Source: Microbacterium pygmaeum
GTDB taxonomy: Bacteria > Actinomycetota > Actinomycetes > Actinomycetales > Microbacteriaceae
Direction: 5' to 3'
NCBI RefSeq assembly: GCF_900100885.1
Contig: NZ_LT629692.1
Coordinates: forward strand, 3,604,571-3,668,570
Length of the DNA: 64,000 nucleotides
This document shows positions 18,059 through 26,487 of the stretch, piece by piece. Each line of letters begins with the position of its first letter. Position 1 is the first letter of the stretch. The notes beneath the pieces are model-generated. The model was not told where the DNA came from. It ran no database searches and was given only the letters and a program-made list of their open reading frames with translations. The position numbers and the translations under genes are program-made.

Positions 18059-19171
18059 TCAACGAACTGCAACCGCTTGACGCGTCACATCCAACGCCTC
18101 TGCGTAAGACGCGCACACCCGCTCCCAGGAGTAGATGCTTTCAGCACGCTCCGACCCACGCTCAATCAATCGTTGCCGCTTGGCGGAGTCACTGATGAGA
18201 TCGATCACGGCTGACGCGATTGCAGCCGGATCCGGCTGCACGAACACGCCTGCGTCCTCCAAGACCTCGCGGTTGTAGACAGTGTCACGGGCCACCACAG
18301 GAGCCTTGTTTGCCATAGCTTGCACGAGGGCAGGATTGGTTCCGCCGACGCTGTGGCCGTGGAAATACGCGCCAGCGTTTTGCCAAAGCGCGGCCAGCCG
18401 CTTGTCATCGCTCAGGTGTCCAAGCCAACGCACCCGCGGCTCCTGCTCGTCGAGTAGCTTCGCCGCGTCATCGATGGGGCCGCCGTAGCCGGATGAGCCG
18501 ACGATGACCACGTCATGCTTTCGAGCGATGATCTTAGCGGCCTCGAGAAACTCGGGAACCGTGTTCTCGGGAACGAAGCGAGCAACGATCAAGACGTAAT
18601 CACCCGGCACCAAGCCGGGATCGAGGTCGCCGGGCGTCATCGCATCGCCGCCGTACGGGATGAAGAATCCATCGCGATTGAAGTCCCGCTTCCACCGGTC
18701 ACCGATCGCGTGAGCATCGAACACAAGGTTGGACCCGTAGCGCGCCGTGAGTTGCGCCCCTCGTCGGAAGACGGCTTTCCCAAGCCCGCTCCACTTGGCG
18801 CGCTCCCACTCAATGCCATCCACGTTCACGAGGCTCGGGATGCCTGCCGCGCGCAGAATCGGCAGCCAGTAGCCATTGGCGACATTCATCACGAGAGCGA
18901 CATCGGGCCGTCTCCGCGCTGCGTCGAGGCTCGCCGTCAATCCGTAGGTCAGTGTGCTGACGGACTTCATCTCGACTCCGCGCGTGTACCGAACGTTCAC
19001 TCGCGGGTCCAAGCGGGCATCTTCAGGCTTCGTGGCGCCGCGACGAGAGTAAACGTCAACATCCCACCCCTGATCGACCAGGTATGGGGCCAAGTATCGG
19101 ACCGCGGTCTCGAAGCCACCGTAGTAGCTCGGATAGCCGCGCGTGCCGATGATTGCCACGGATTTTGTCAC
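18059..19171 (-). CDS. glycosyltransferase with DUF1972 N-terminal domain (rhamnosyltransferase-like)
   Basis: 370 aa from GTG 19171, preceded by GGAG; the frame continues upstream to an ATG at 19357 but that lead is Arg/Pro-rich and unlike the family. It begins SVAIIGTRGYPSYYGGFET, the DUF1972 signature of Cps2T-type transferases that often add the second sugar, frequently rhamnose. The C-terminal half has a GT4 donor domain with VGGTNPALVQAMANKAPV. First gene of the minus-strand glycosyltransferase operon, divergent from ugd. Confidence 0.85.
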   Translation of the reverse strand: MTKSVAIIGTRGYPSYYGGFETAVRYLAPYLVDQGWDVDVYSRRGATKPEDARLDPRVNVRYTRGVEMKSVSTLTYGLTASLDAARRRPDVALVMNVANGYWLPILRAAGIPSLVNVDGIEWERAKWSGLGKAVFRRGAQLTARYGSNLVFDAHAIGDRWKRDFNRDGFFIPYGGDAMTPGDLDPGLVPGDYVLIVARFVPENTVPEFLEAAKIIARKHDVVIVGSSGYGGPIDDAAKLLDEQEPRVRWLGHLSDDKRLAALWQNAGAYFHGHSVGGTNPALVQAMANKAPVVARDTVYNREVLEDAGVFVQPDPAAIASAVIDLISDSAKRQRLIERGSERAESIYSWERVCASYAEALDVTRQAVAVR

Positions 19172-19380
19172 TACGGTCTGCTCTCCAACGTCGACTGGAA
19201 AGCACCGCGCCATCGAGATGCTGGCACCCACCCTACCTGCGATCTCGTAACACTCTGTTTCAAGGTCGTGACGCGGAGGGGCGAAATGAGGCCTCCTGGG
19301 TCTGGCGATAATGGTGATCCGTACTCTTCGTCGCCACCGGTCGCCGGCGAAAATCATCTCTGAAGGCTCGAGGAGTTCTC

Positions 19381-20691
19381 ATGCGTTTGTCTGTTGTTGG
19401 TTGTGGGTATTTGGGTGCGGTGCATGCGGCGGCGATGGCTTCGATTGGTCATGAGGTTGTCGGGATTGATGTTGATGCGGTGAAGGTGGCTGCGTTGGCG
19501 GAGGGTCGTGCGCCGTTCTTCGAGCCTGGGTTGGGGGAGATCCTGTCGGAGGGGATCGCGTCTGGCCGGTTGTCGTTCACGACCGATATGGCTGCTGCGA
19601 AGGGCGCGGCCGTGCATTTCGTGGGGGTGGGGACCCCGCAGCAGAAAGACGGGTACGCCGCCGACCTGACGTATGTGCACGCGGCGGTCGATGCGCTGGT
19701 CCCGTTCCTGTCGCCGGGTGATGTGGTCGCGGGCAAATCGACGGTCCCGGTGGGGACCGCGGCGGATTTGACCCCCCGGGTGGCGGCGACGGGTGCGACG
19801 TTGGTGTGGAACCCGGAGTTCCTGCGGGAGGGGTGGGCGGTGCAAGACACCATCGACCCGGACCGGCTCGTGGTCGGCGTGCCCGCGGGCGACGAGGGTG
19901 CGCGGGCGGCGGACATCCTGCGGGATGTGTATCACCCGGCGGTGGGGAAGGGGACCCCGTTCCTGGTCACCGATCTGGCCACCGCGGAACTGGTCAAAGT
20001 CGCCGCCAACGCGTTCCTCGCCACGAAGATCTCGTTCATCAACGCGATGGCCGAGATCGCTGAAGTCACCGGCGCTGATGTCACCCAGCTCGCCGACGCG
20101 ATCGGCCACGACGCCCGCATCGGCCGCCGGTTCCTGGGCGCCGGGATCGGGTTCGGCGGCGGGTGCCTGCCCAAAGACATCCGTGCGTTCTCCGCCCGCG
20201 CCGAAGAACTCGGCCGTGGCGAGTCCGTCGCGTTCCTCCGCGAGATCGACGCGATCAACATGCGCCGCCGCGACCGTGCCGTGGACCTCGTCGTCCAGTC
20301 CCTGGGCGGCACCGTCTACGGCAAACGCGTCGCCGTCCTCGGCGCCGCGTTCAAACCCCACTCCGACGACATCCGCGACTCCCCCGCCCTCGATGTCGCC
20401 GTCCGCCTCAAAGGCCTCGGCGCCGACGTCATCGTCACCGACCCCGAAGCGATCGACAACTCCCGCCGCATCCACCCGCAACTCGACTACACCCCCCACC
20501 GCGACGACGCGATCGCCGACGCGGAAGCAGTCGTGGTCGTCACCGAATGGGACGAATACCGCAAAGACCTCACCCCCCAACACGCCTCCACCCTCACCAC
20601 CGGTCGCATCATCATCGACGGCCGCAACTGCCTCGACGCCACCGCATGGCGAACCGCCGGCTGGACCTACCACGGCATGGGACGCCCCTAA
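19381..20691 (+). CDS. ugd: UDP-glucose 6-dehydrogenase, copy 1
   Basis: 436 aa. N-terminal NAD-binding VVGCGYLGAVHA, substrate region NPEFLREGWAVQD and the catalytic cysteine in GGGCLPKD (Cys262), full length for the family. It oxidises UDP-glucose twice to UDP-glucuronate, a precursor for acidic polysaccharides. It differs from copy 2 (50918-52228) at only two residues, in the C-terminal domain: Ala versus Arg in DAI(A/R)DAEA and Thr versus Ala in LT(T/A)GR. Codon use is odd: the first half prefers G- and T-ending codons, the second half C-ending codons with AAA and GAA, unlike neighbouring genes. The 5' flanks of the two copies are unrelated. Confidence 0.97.
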   Translation: MRLSVVGCGYLGAVHAAAMASIGHEVVGIDVDAVKVAALAEGRAPFFEPGLGEILSEGIASGRLSFTTDMAAAKGAAVHFVGVGTPQQKDGYAADLTYVHAAVDALVPFLSPGDVVAGKSTVPVGTAADLTPRVAATGATLVWNPEFLREGWAVQDTIDPDRLVVGVPAGDEGARAADILRDVYHPAVGKGTPFLVTDLATAELVKVAANAFLATKISFINAMAEIAEVTGADVTQLADAIGHDARIGRRFLGAGIGFGGGCLPKDIRAFSARAEELGRGESVAFLREIDAINMRRRDRAVDLVVQSLGGTVYGKRVAVLGAAFKPHSDDIRDSPALDVAVRLKGLGADVIVTDPEAIDNSRRIHPQLDYTPHRDDAIADAEAVVVVTEWDEYRKDLTPQHASTLTTGRIIIDGRNCLDATAWRTAGWTYHGMGRP

Positions 20692-20705
20692 CCCCCGCAT
20701 CCGCC
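19381..20705 (+). repeat. large direct repeat, copy 1 (ugd)
   Basis: Matches 50918-52242. Identity begins exactly at the ATG and continues 14 bp past the stop codon. Only scattered differences were seen in the first 1.0 kb (two noticed, both synonymous), with more in the last 250 bp. Confidence 0.95.
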
Positions 20706-20875
20706 GCTCGGTCCGCAGATTGCCTTCTGTGTCCCTGCATTTCTCGCATCATCAGCGACGTCAAGGCAGCGCACGAGGGCGGTCTGCAAGTTTCAGCAAC
20801 GCGGCTCGCTTATGATCTTCGTGACTGCCGCATCGCGGCCGCGGTCTCACGGACTCAGGCGCGAGGAGCAAAGCA

Positions 20876-21724
20876 ATGCCAGCGGGATCACTACGGAAGG
20901 CGATAGCCGACTGTCTCGGTATGGACGCGATGGCCAGCGGGCTCGTCGGCTTGCAGGAGTATCGGTCTGCCCTCGTCACGTCGCATCGACCACGGTCGGC
21001 GAGCTGGCTCTGGGCGCCGGCGGGCCGCGCAACACCGACCACTGCAGTCGTGTTCGCGACCGAAGGCGGGGTTGCGCTGAGCGGCGCCGACGCGCCGGCA
21101 CGCGGCATCCTGTTGCACAGCACGCACCGGACCGAGCTGGACTGGACGCCAGGCACGCTGGCGACAGTCGTCTGGCTGGACACCGACTCCGTCGTCGACT
21201 CGGCCGTCCCTGCCTCCATCGATGCAGCGCCCTTGGTCGACACCTCGCTCGTGAGCGGATTGAAGGCCTTCGCCGAGTCGCTGACGCGCCGCGCAGAAGT
21301 CCGTACGAAAGTCTCCGCGTACCTGGTGGAACGCCTGCTCGTCGAAATGGTCTACGGAGTCCTGCTCGAACGCAAGGAGACGGAAGTGCCTGCGCAGCAA
21401 GCGCAGCGCCCCATGAGTCGCGCCAAGATGCTCATGCTCCTCAACCGTGCCGACCCTGAATACGGCAGCGAAGACCTGGCACGCGATCTCCACATGTCAC
21501 CGCGCCATCTGCAGCGCTTGTTCGCACGAGAAGGTTCCACCCCCGCCGCCGAACTGCGCAACCTCCGCGCCGAGCTGGCGCAGACACTCCTGCGCGACGC
21601 GCAGTACGACGCGTTGACGATCGCCGAGATTGCGGGTCACGCGGGGTTTACGAACCCCTCTGCGATGCGCCGCGCGCTGCAGGCGGTCGGCGCGCCGGCG
21701 CCCCAGGCGATCAGAGCTCGCTGA
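20876..21724 (+). CDS. AraC-family transcriptional regulator
   Basis: 282 aa. The C-terminal part from about residue 180 holds the double helix-turn-helix, with EDLARDLHMSPRHLQRLF and LTIAEIAGHAGFTNPSAMRRAL. The N-terminal two-thirds is an effector-type region without recognisable sugar-cupin motifs. It stands alone, followed 138 bp later by the Tat-exported protein. Local targets are plausible, including the paired CACTCCTCTTAATAGG elements at 22.5 kb, but this is inference. Confidence 0.85.
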   Translation: MPAGSLRKAIADCLGMDAMASGLVGLQEYRSALVTSHRPRSASWLWAPAGRATPTTAVVFATEGGVALSGADAPARGILLHSTHRTELDWTPGTLATVVWLDTDSVVDSAVPASIDAAPLVDTSLVSGLKAFAESLTRRAEVRTKVSAYLVERLLVEMVYGVLLERKETEVPAQQAQRPMSRAKMLMLLNRADPEYGSEDLARDLHMSPRHLQRLFAREGSTPAAELRNLRAELAQTLLRDAQYDALTIAEIAGHAGFTNPSAMRRALQAVGAPAPQAIRAR

Positions 21725-21862
21725 GCCTCACCGGCCCCGCGACGTCCATTCCGCGACGGTCTCGGATCGAATGACGACACGAGGCCACCGGCGCTCAGGG
21801 GATCTTCGGCAGAGTCATGGGCAGACCCACTCCCACACCCGAAGATCGTTCAAGGAGATCCG

Positions 21863-22504
21863 ATGACTGACCTCGAGTCCCGACCCGAGAGCACGCCCAG
21901 CAAGACCTTCAGCCGCCGCAGCGTCATGAAGACCGCTGCGTGGTCGGTGCCGGTCATCGCCGCGACCGCCGCCATGCCGCTTGCTGCGGCGTCGGTTAGC
22001 AACGCCAACCTCACGTGGACGGGTATCACCGGCTCGCTGCTGTCGCTGCGGGTGCTCGATTCCGCAACCGTTGTGACGGCTGCGCTGGCCCCGACCCTGC
22101 CCACGCAGCTCACCCTCACTAACGGCGCAGGTGCGATCGCTAACCAGTCGGCGAGCGTGTCGATCGTCGTCGACCGGCCGGGGGGTATCAACATCACGGT
22201 CGGCAGGGCTCGTGGTTTCGGCGTGTACTCGTTCAACGGAGCGCCGACGCCGGCAGGCTCGCGAACCTCCACCTATCAGATCGTCGGATTCCCGCGGACG
22301 ACCTACACGACCACGACCACCGTCAACGTGGCGTCGAATGGCACGTTCAGCATTCCTGTTGTGTGGGGTCTCGCGGGAACCAACACCGGCATCAACATTT
22401 CGGCCTTGGCGAACTTCCCGGTGACGGCGACGGTCGTCGTGGGCGGACGCACCCTGACCGCGACCAGCACCATCTCGGTTCCGGTCGGCGCCGGTCTTCT
22501 GTAG
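21863..22504 (+). CDS. Tat-exported protein of unknown function
   Basis: 213 aa, strong ribosome site AAGGAGAT. The N-terminus has a twin-arginine signal, FSRRSVMKT, with the hydrophobic stretch AAWSVPVIAATAAMPLAAA. The mature part of about 170 residues is rich in Thr, Ser, Ala, Val and Asn, nearly free of charged residues and free of cysteine, suggesting a beta-rich surface protein. No lipobox, sortase signal or catalytic motif. Lying between an AraC regulator and the nucleotidyltransferase/HprK-PqqD pair, it is a candidate partner or substrate of that pair; that is a guess from position only. Confidence 0.75.
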   Translation: MTDLESRPESTPSKTFSRRSVMKTAAWSVPVIAATAAMPLAAASVSNANLTWTGITGSLLSLRVLDSATVVTAALAPTLPTQLTLTNGAGAIANQSASVSIVVDRPGGINITVGRARGFGVYSFNGAPTPAGSRTSTYQIVGFPRTTYTTTTTVNVASNGTFSIPVVWGLAGTNTGINISALANFPVTATVVVGGRTLTATSTISVPVGAGLL

Positions 22505-22509
22505 CCGGA

Positions 22510-22571
22510 CACTCCTCTTAATAGGAGCGCGTTTTCACCCTTCTTTCACACGAACCACTCCTCTTAATAGG
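22510..22571 (+). repeat. pair of 16-bp direct repeats CACTCCTCTTAATAGG
   Basis: Identical copies at 22510-22525 and 22556-22571, 46 bp apart. The first, extended to AGGAG, forms a small inverted repeat CTCCT/AGGAG. Spacing and position between two genes fit a regulator-binding site. Confidence 0.6.
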
Positions 22572-22574
22572 GGG

Positions 22575-22630
22575 CGCAAACGAGCCCGCTCGTACCGATC
22601 GTCGGATCGGCGCGAGAGGGCTCGTTTGCG
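22575..22630 (+). terminator. strong inverted repeat after the Tat-protein gene
   Basis: Perfect 13-bp arms CGCAAACGAGCCC (22575-22587) and its complement (22618-22630), with a further inverted sequence CCGATC/GATCGG in the loop. No T-run follows, which is common for actinobacterial terminators. Confidence 0.6.
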
Positions 22631-22727
22631 TCACCGGCAACGCTGACGTTCCGGCGCCTGTTCGGACGGGAGGTGAGGGGTCGTCACGTGAGGCGACGTC
22701 GCCACGAAGGCTGGATAGGGTGGGGCG

Positions 22728-23639
22728 GTGACCGCCGAACCCGTCGTCCTGTGTCTGGGCGAAGCGGTCGAGCTGGGCCACGCCTGGGTGCAGTCGGTCG
22801 CCGAGCGCTCGGGGATCCGCGTGCTGTTCTTGAAGGGCCCCGCCCTGCATCGCCACGGCCTGCGGGAGCACCGCACGTCATCCGACGTGGACGTCCTTGT
22901 CGAACCGAGTCGACTGGACGATTTGTCCGCGGCCCTCGTCGCGCGGGAATGGACCCAACGCGAGGGCGATTTCATCACGGAGCGCATCAGTCTGCACTCG
23001 CGTGCCTTCCTGCATCAAGAGTGGCCCTGCGACATCGATCTGCACGCGTACTACCCGGGCTTCCTACGCCCCCCTGCCGAGGTGTTCGAGGCGCTTTGGG
23101 CACGGCGCACGCGGCTCGAGTTCGCGCATTACGCGTGCGACGTCCCCGACCGTCTCGGCTCGATCCTCGTCTTGGCTCTTCATTCTCTGCGCGGTACGGC
23201 TCGTCAGCAGCGGCACGCCGATGAGCTGAACGGCCTGTACCGGGTGTCACTGACGCGCGATGAACGCCTGCAGCTCGGTGCGCTCGCGCTTGCGACGGGA
23301 AGCGCCGGCACACTCGAGACCGTCCTGCCTCGACTCGGCGTGGATGTCGACATTCCAGCCGAGGATCTCGCGTCCCGCGAACTGCAGGAGTGGCGCGAAC
23401 GAGTGCGGTCGGGTTCTCACGGCGCATACTTCTGGATCGTCGCGTTTCGCCGCGCGAACTGGAGGCAGCGCATCGCAGTGACCGGACGCGCGATCTGGCC
23501 GACCCGCGCCGATCTCCTGCTGTCCCGGCCGGATGTCGTCGACACGCGGTGGGGTCTGCTGCAGGGACGCGTGCAACGGTGGGGTCGAGGCATCGCCTCC
23601 CTGCCCGACGCGCTACGCGCGACCTCTCGGCGTCGCTGA
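22728..23639 (+). CDS. nucleotidyltransferase family protein (PF14907-like)
   Basis: 303 aa. VLFLKGPAL (residues 33-40) and SSDVDVLV (51-58) are the glycine/lysine loop and metal-binding Asp pair of this nucleotidyltransferase-like group; CDIDLH near residue 103 supplies a third acidic site. Members often sit next to PqqD-like or HprK-like genes in RiPP and exopolysaccharide loci, and here the convergent neighbour, 4 bp away, encodes exactly such domains. Substrate unknown. The last 60 residues are arginine-rich. Confidence 0.75.
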   Translation: MTAEPVVLCLGEAVELGHAWVQSVAERSGIRVLFLKGPALHRHGLREHRTSSDVDVLVEPSRLDDLSAALVAREWTQREGDFITERISLHSRAFLHQEWPCDIDLHAYYPGFLRPPAEVFEALWARRTRLEFAHYACDVPDRLGSILVLALHSLRGTARQQRHADELNGLYRVSLTRDERLQLGALALATGSAGTLETVLPRLGVDVDIPAEDLASRELQEWRERVRSGSHGAYFWIVAFRRANWRQRIAVTGRAIWPTRADLLLSRPDVVDTRWGLLQGRVQRWGRGIASLPDALRATSRRR

Positions 23640-23643
23640 CGCC

Positions 23644-25161
23644 CTAAGCCGATGAAGCGTCGGCACTGATGCGCCGAGCCTGCACCCACTGGTTGTCGAG
23701 GAGCTGCTCGAGAAAGGCCATCACGTCATCGGCGATTTCTGCGGGGTTGACGATGCCTGCCGCACCGGCCACCCAACGGACGATCGTCGCCGTGTCGCCG
23801 CCGTCGACGAGCGCGAGCCAGATCAGGGCGGCCGAGCCCTCGAGACTCTGCGGGCTCCGCGGGTCGCCGGAGAGTCCCAGCACCACCACGCGGTCGCCGC
23901 TCTCGACCCACGCGACGTCCTCTCTAATCGCCCAGTCCACGCCGAAGGTCCGCTCCAGGATGCCGGTGTCGACCATCTCGTCCGCGGCGCTTCTCACCAG
24001 CTCGGTGGGGTCCGCCCCCGCCGGCGATCCGTATTCGGCGACGGTCGCCCCGACGAGCGTCTCGAGGGTCGCTTGGTTCGCTGCACGCCAGATCGTTGAC
24101 GCGACCTCACCGAGCACGCGAACGGTGCCATTCCCCACGTCGCCGACGTGCAGCAGGACCAGCCGGTCAGTGCCTGCGAGAGGGTGCACGTCCACCACGT
24201 CGGTCCGCGTGTACCGCACCGCAGCGAGCGCATCGTCCGCGGCAGCGGCGGAAAGCTGTGGGGCCGGCTCGAGGTCCACGGGCGCGGGAGGCACTCCCCC
24301 AATTCCCGGCCGCTCCGCGAGGGCCTCGATCGTGTGCACCAGCGTCTCCGCCTCACGGTAGATGACACGCTGGACGCCGCCGACCGACGCGACATGGGCA
24401 GCGATCGTTTGCAACGGCGACGGGAGCACGGCGAGATAGCTGGTCTGCTCGACGAGGTCGGTGAGCGCGTCCCCCAGATCGACGGGCTCCACGACCGGCA
24501 CGTCAGGACCGTCTGGACGACGATCGAGCAGCACGATGGCGCTCAACCGCAGCGGCGCGTCAGGCAGCGCGCGCAATCCCAGCTCGCTCGGCGTCCGCTG
24601 CTCTTTGTAGTCACGCCCGTCCGCGATCACCGAGAGGGGTTTGCGGTACGGGTGCACGGTGCCGTCCGAGTCGATCGCCACGGTCTCGTCGCTGACGTAG
24701 CCGAAGTGGGCTCCCAGCACCCGCGACGCGGTCGTCTTCCCCCGGCCCGAGGGGCCGATGAGGGCGACCACGCGACCGTCGTCCGTGGCGAGCCCGGCGG
24801 CGTGCAGCATCCACATCCGCCCTCGGCTCTGCTCGATGGCGGCGAGGGTCACCCGCTGAGACAGATCGGAGAGCATCGCATCCTGCGCCACGTCGTGCAT
24901 CGTGCGCACGATCGGTACGTCGTCATTCGGATGCACGTCTGCGGCATCCTCCGCGGCCAGGGCGTCGCGCCACGCATCCGCGACCGCGCACCGATCCTCA
25001 TCACCGAGCGACGAGGCATCGATCCGCACCAGGCCGCCCAGGGCGGAGACGAGCAGTTCAGCGGCCACGGATCCAGCGTAGATCCCTACCGCGTCGGACC
25101 CGCACCGCGCAACTTCTTCAACCAGAAGTTCGATCCTGCTACTGTGGGCATTCGTGGTCAT
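23644..25161 (-). CDS. HprK-like P-loop kinase fused to two PqqD-like domains
   Basis: 505 aa. The central part has Walker A GPSGRGKT (136-143) after MWMLHAAGL, and YVSDETVAID, the layout of HPr-kinase-related proteins that lack the full HprK. The C-terminus has two successive PqqD-like winged-helix regions (about 315-404 and 414-494), recognisable by VASTIW/ALIWLAL segments and a distal small helix bundle. PqqD domains bind leader peptides in RiPP pathways. No radical SAM, lasso cyclase or obvious precursor gene is adjacent. Separate HprK-related kinase, PqqD-type protein and nucleotidyltransferase genes are known together in some proteobacterial polysaccharide loci; the fusion with two PqqD domains is notable. 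Confidence 0.75.
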   Translation of the reverse strand: MTTNAHSSRIELLVEEVARCGSDAVGIYAGSVAAELLVSALGGLVRIDASSLGDEDRCAVADAWRDALAAEDAADVHPNDDVPIVRTMHDVAQDAMLSDLSQRVTLAAIEQSRGRMWMLHAAGLATDDGRVVALIGPSGRGKTTASRVLGAHFGYVSDETVAIDSDGTVHPYRKPLSVIADGRDYKEQRTPSELGLRALPDAPLRLSAIVLLDRRPDGPDVPVVEPVDLGDALTDLVEQTSYLAVLPSPLQTIAAHVASVGGVQRVIYREAETLVHTIEALAERPGIGGVPPAPVDLEPAPQLSAAAADDALAAVRYTRTDVVDVHPLAGTDRLVLLHVGDVGNGTVRVLGEVASTIWRAANQATLETLVGATVAEYGSPAGADPTELVRSAADEMVDTGILERTFGVDWAIREDVAWVESGDRVVVLGLSGDPRSPQSLEGSAALIWLALVDGGDTATIVRWVAGAAGIVNPAEIADDVMAFLEQLLDNQWVQARRISADASSA

Positions 25162-25323
25162 GGGGACTCACGAAGCTTGCGCGGTGCTTGGGGAAGCAGA
25201 AGCCAGCGCGGCTCGCACCGCAACGTGAAGCGGTTGTATCCGTTTCGGGTCGATCGCGTTACGGGGCGTCAACTCGACGCTGGGTGCACCTAGATTTGTG
25301 ACACGGGGGATGGGGACTTGGGG

Positions 25324-26487
25324 ATGGGGACTCCACGCGTCGCGATCATTCTGCGGTACGGGCTGAATCCGACAGCCTGGCGCAAGCGCCACGACGCCGG
25401 CGAACTCGTCGATGAGACTCCCTACGCGTACCACCTCGCAGATGCATGGTTCACCACGGCGTGGTCGACCGATCACAACGAGGGAAGGATGTCGCGGATG
25501 CTGCGCATGACGGTTCGCCGCGTCATGGGTTTCGATCTCGTGCACGTCTGGCGCAACCGCCGCATCATCCAGGCCGCCGACGCGGTCTGGACCCACACCG
25601 AGCGCGAGCACCTCGCGGTCGCCTTCCTCAAGGCCCTGCAGCCGCGCCGCTACCGCGCGGTCACGGTGGCGCAGTCGGTGTGGCTCTGGGACCAGTGGGG
25701 TTCGATATCCGGGGTGCGCCGACGACTGTTCGGCAGTCTGCTGCGCCGGCATGAGGTCGAAGTCGTCCTCAGCAGCGACAACCGCGACCTGTCACGGTCG
25801 TCGGTACCCGGTCGCACCGTGATCCGCGTGCCGTTCGGAACCCACTTCGCACGCGCGCGGGGGGCAGACACCGCCCTCCCGGTCCCCCCGCGCGTGCTCA
25901 CCATCGGCAACGACCGTCACCGCGACTGGCCGCTGCTGGTCGAGGTGAGCAAGCGGATGCCCGAGGTCGACTTCGACGTCATCTCGCTCTCCGCTGACGC
26001 AAAGTCGCAGCCCTGGCCGGCGAACGTCGTCGTGCGATCGACGACCCAGCTCGACATCCTCGAGAACGCGTATGCCGAGGCCACCGTCGTGGCGATCCCG
26101 CTCATCCGCAACCACCACGCGTCCGGCTGCACCGTCGCGATCGAGGCGATCTCAGCCGGCCTGCCCGTCGTCGCCTCCGAGGCCGGCGGCATCGAGGAGT
26201 ACCTCGAAGGCGGCGCGACCCAGCTGGTCGCCGTCGGCGATGCGGCGGGATTCGAAGCCGCCATCCGCTCCGCCATCGCCGCTCCCCCGCAGGCCGATCC
26301 CGGCGTCGCCGAGGCGCGCGGCCTGTCCGAGAGCGACTACGTCACCCGGCTCGCCTCACTCACCCTGTCGCTGCTCGAACGCGCGCCGATCGCGCCGGCC
26401 GTCGAGACGTTCGCCCACATCACCGAACCCCCCACCAAGCAGGCAGCGTCGCCCGCGTCGACCGACGAGGCGAACATCCCGGCATGA
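25324..26487 (+). CDS. glycosyltransferase (GT-B, family 4-like)
   Basis: 387 aa from ATG 25324, inside a G-rich leader; TTG 25318 is an in-frame alternative. HTEREHLAVAF, VLTIGNDRHRDWPLLVEV and SGCTVAIEAISAGLPVVASEAGGIEEYL fit a GT-B donor domain. Heads a plus-strand operon with ATGA overlap to the acetyltransferase that follows. The C-terminal 35 residues are a Pro/Ala-rich tail. Donor unknown. Confidence 0.8.
   Translation: MGTPRVAIILRYGLNPTAWRKRHDAGELVDETPYAYHLADAWFTTAWSTDHNEGRMSRMLRMTVRRVMGFDLVHVWRNRRIIQAADAVWTHTEREHLAVAFLKALQPRRYRAVTVAQSVWLWDQWGSISGVRRRLFGSLLRRHEVEVVLSSDNRDLSRSSVPGRTVIRVPFGTHFARARGADTALPVPPRVLTIGNDRHRDWPLLVEVSKRMPEVDFDVISLSADAKSQPWPANVVVRSTTQLDILENAYAEATVVAIPLIRNHHASGCTVAIEAISAGLPVVASEAGGIEEYLEGGATQLVAVGDAAGFEAAIRSAIAAPPQADPGVAEARGLSESDYVTRLASLTLSLLERAPIAPAVETFAHITEPPTKQAASPASTDEANIPA

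Noticed and set aside
19354..20700. 448-codon antisense open frame over ugd copy 1 (and a similar one over copy 2)
   Set aside because: Sequence is low-complexity Gly/Val/Asp and then Arg/His-rich, with no family features; the sense strand is clearly ugd. Kept only as a composition observation.
25225..25293. 22-codon frame as RiPP precursor for the PqqD protein
   Set aside because: GTG start without ribosome site, opposite strand to the kinase gene, no leader/core pattern or conservation evidence.
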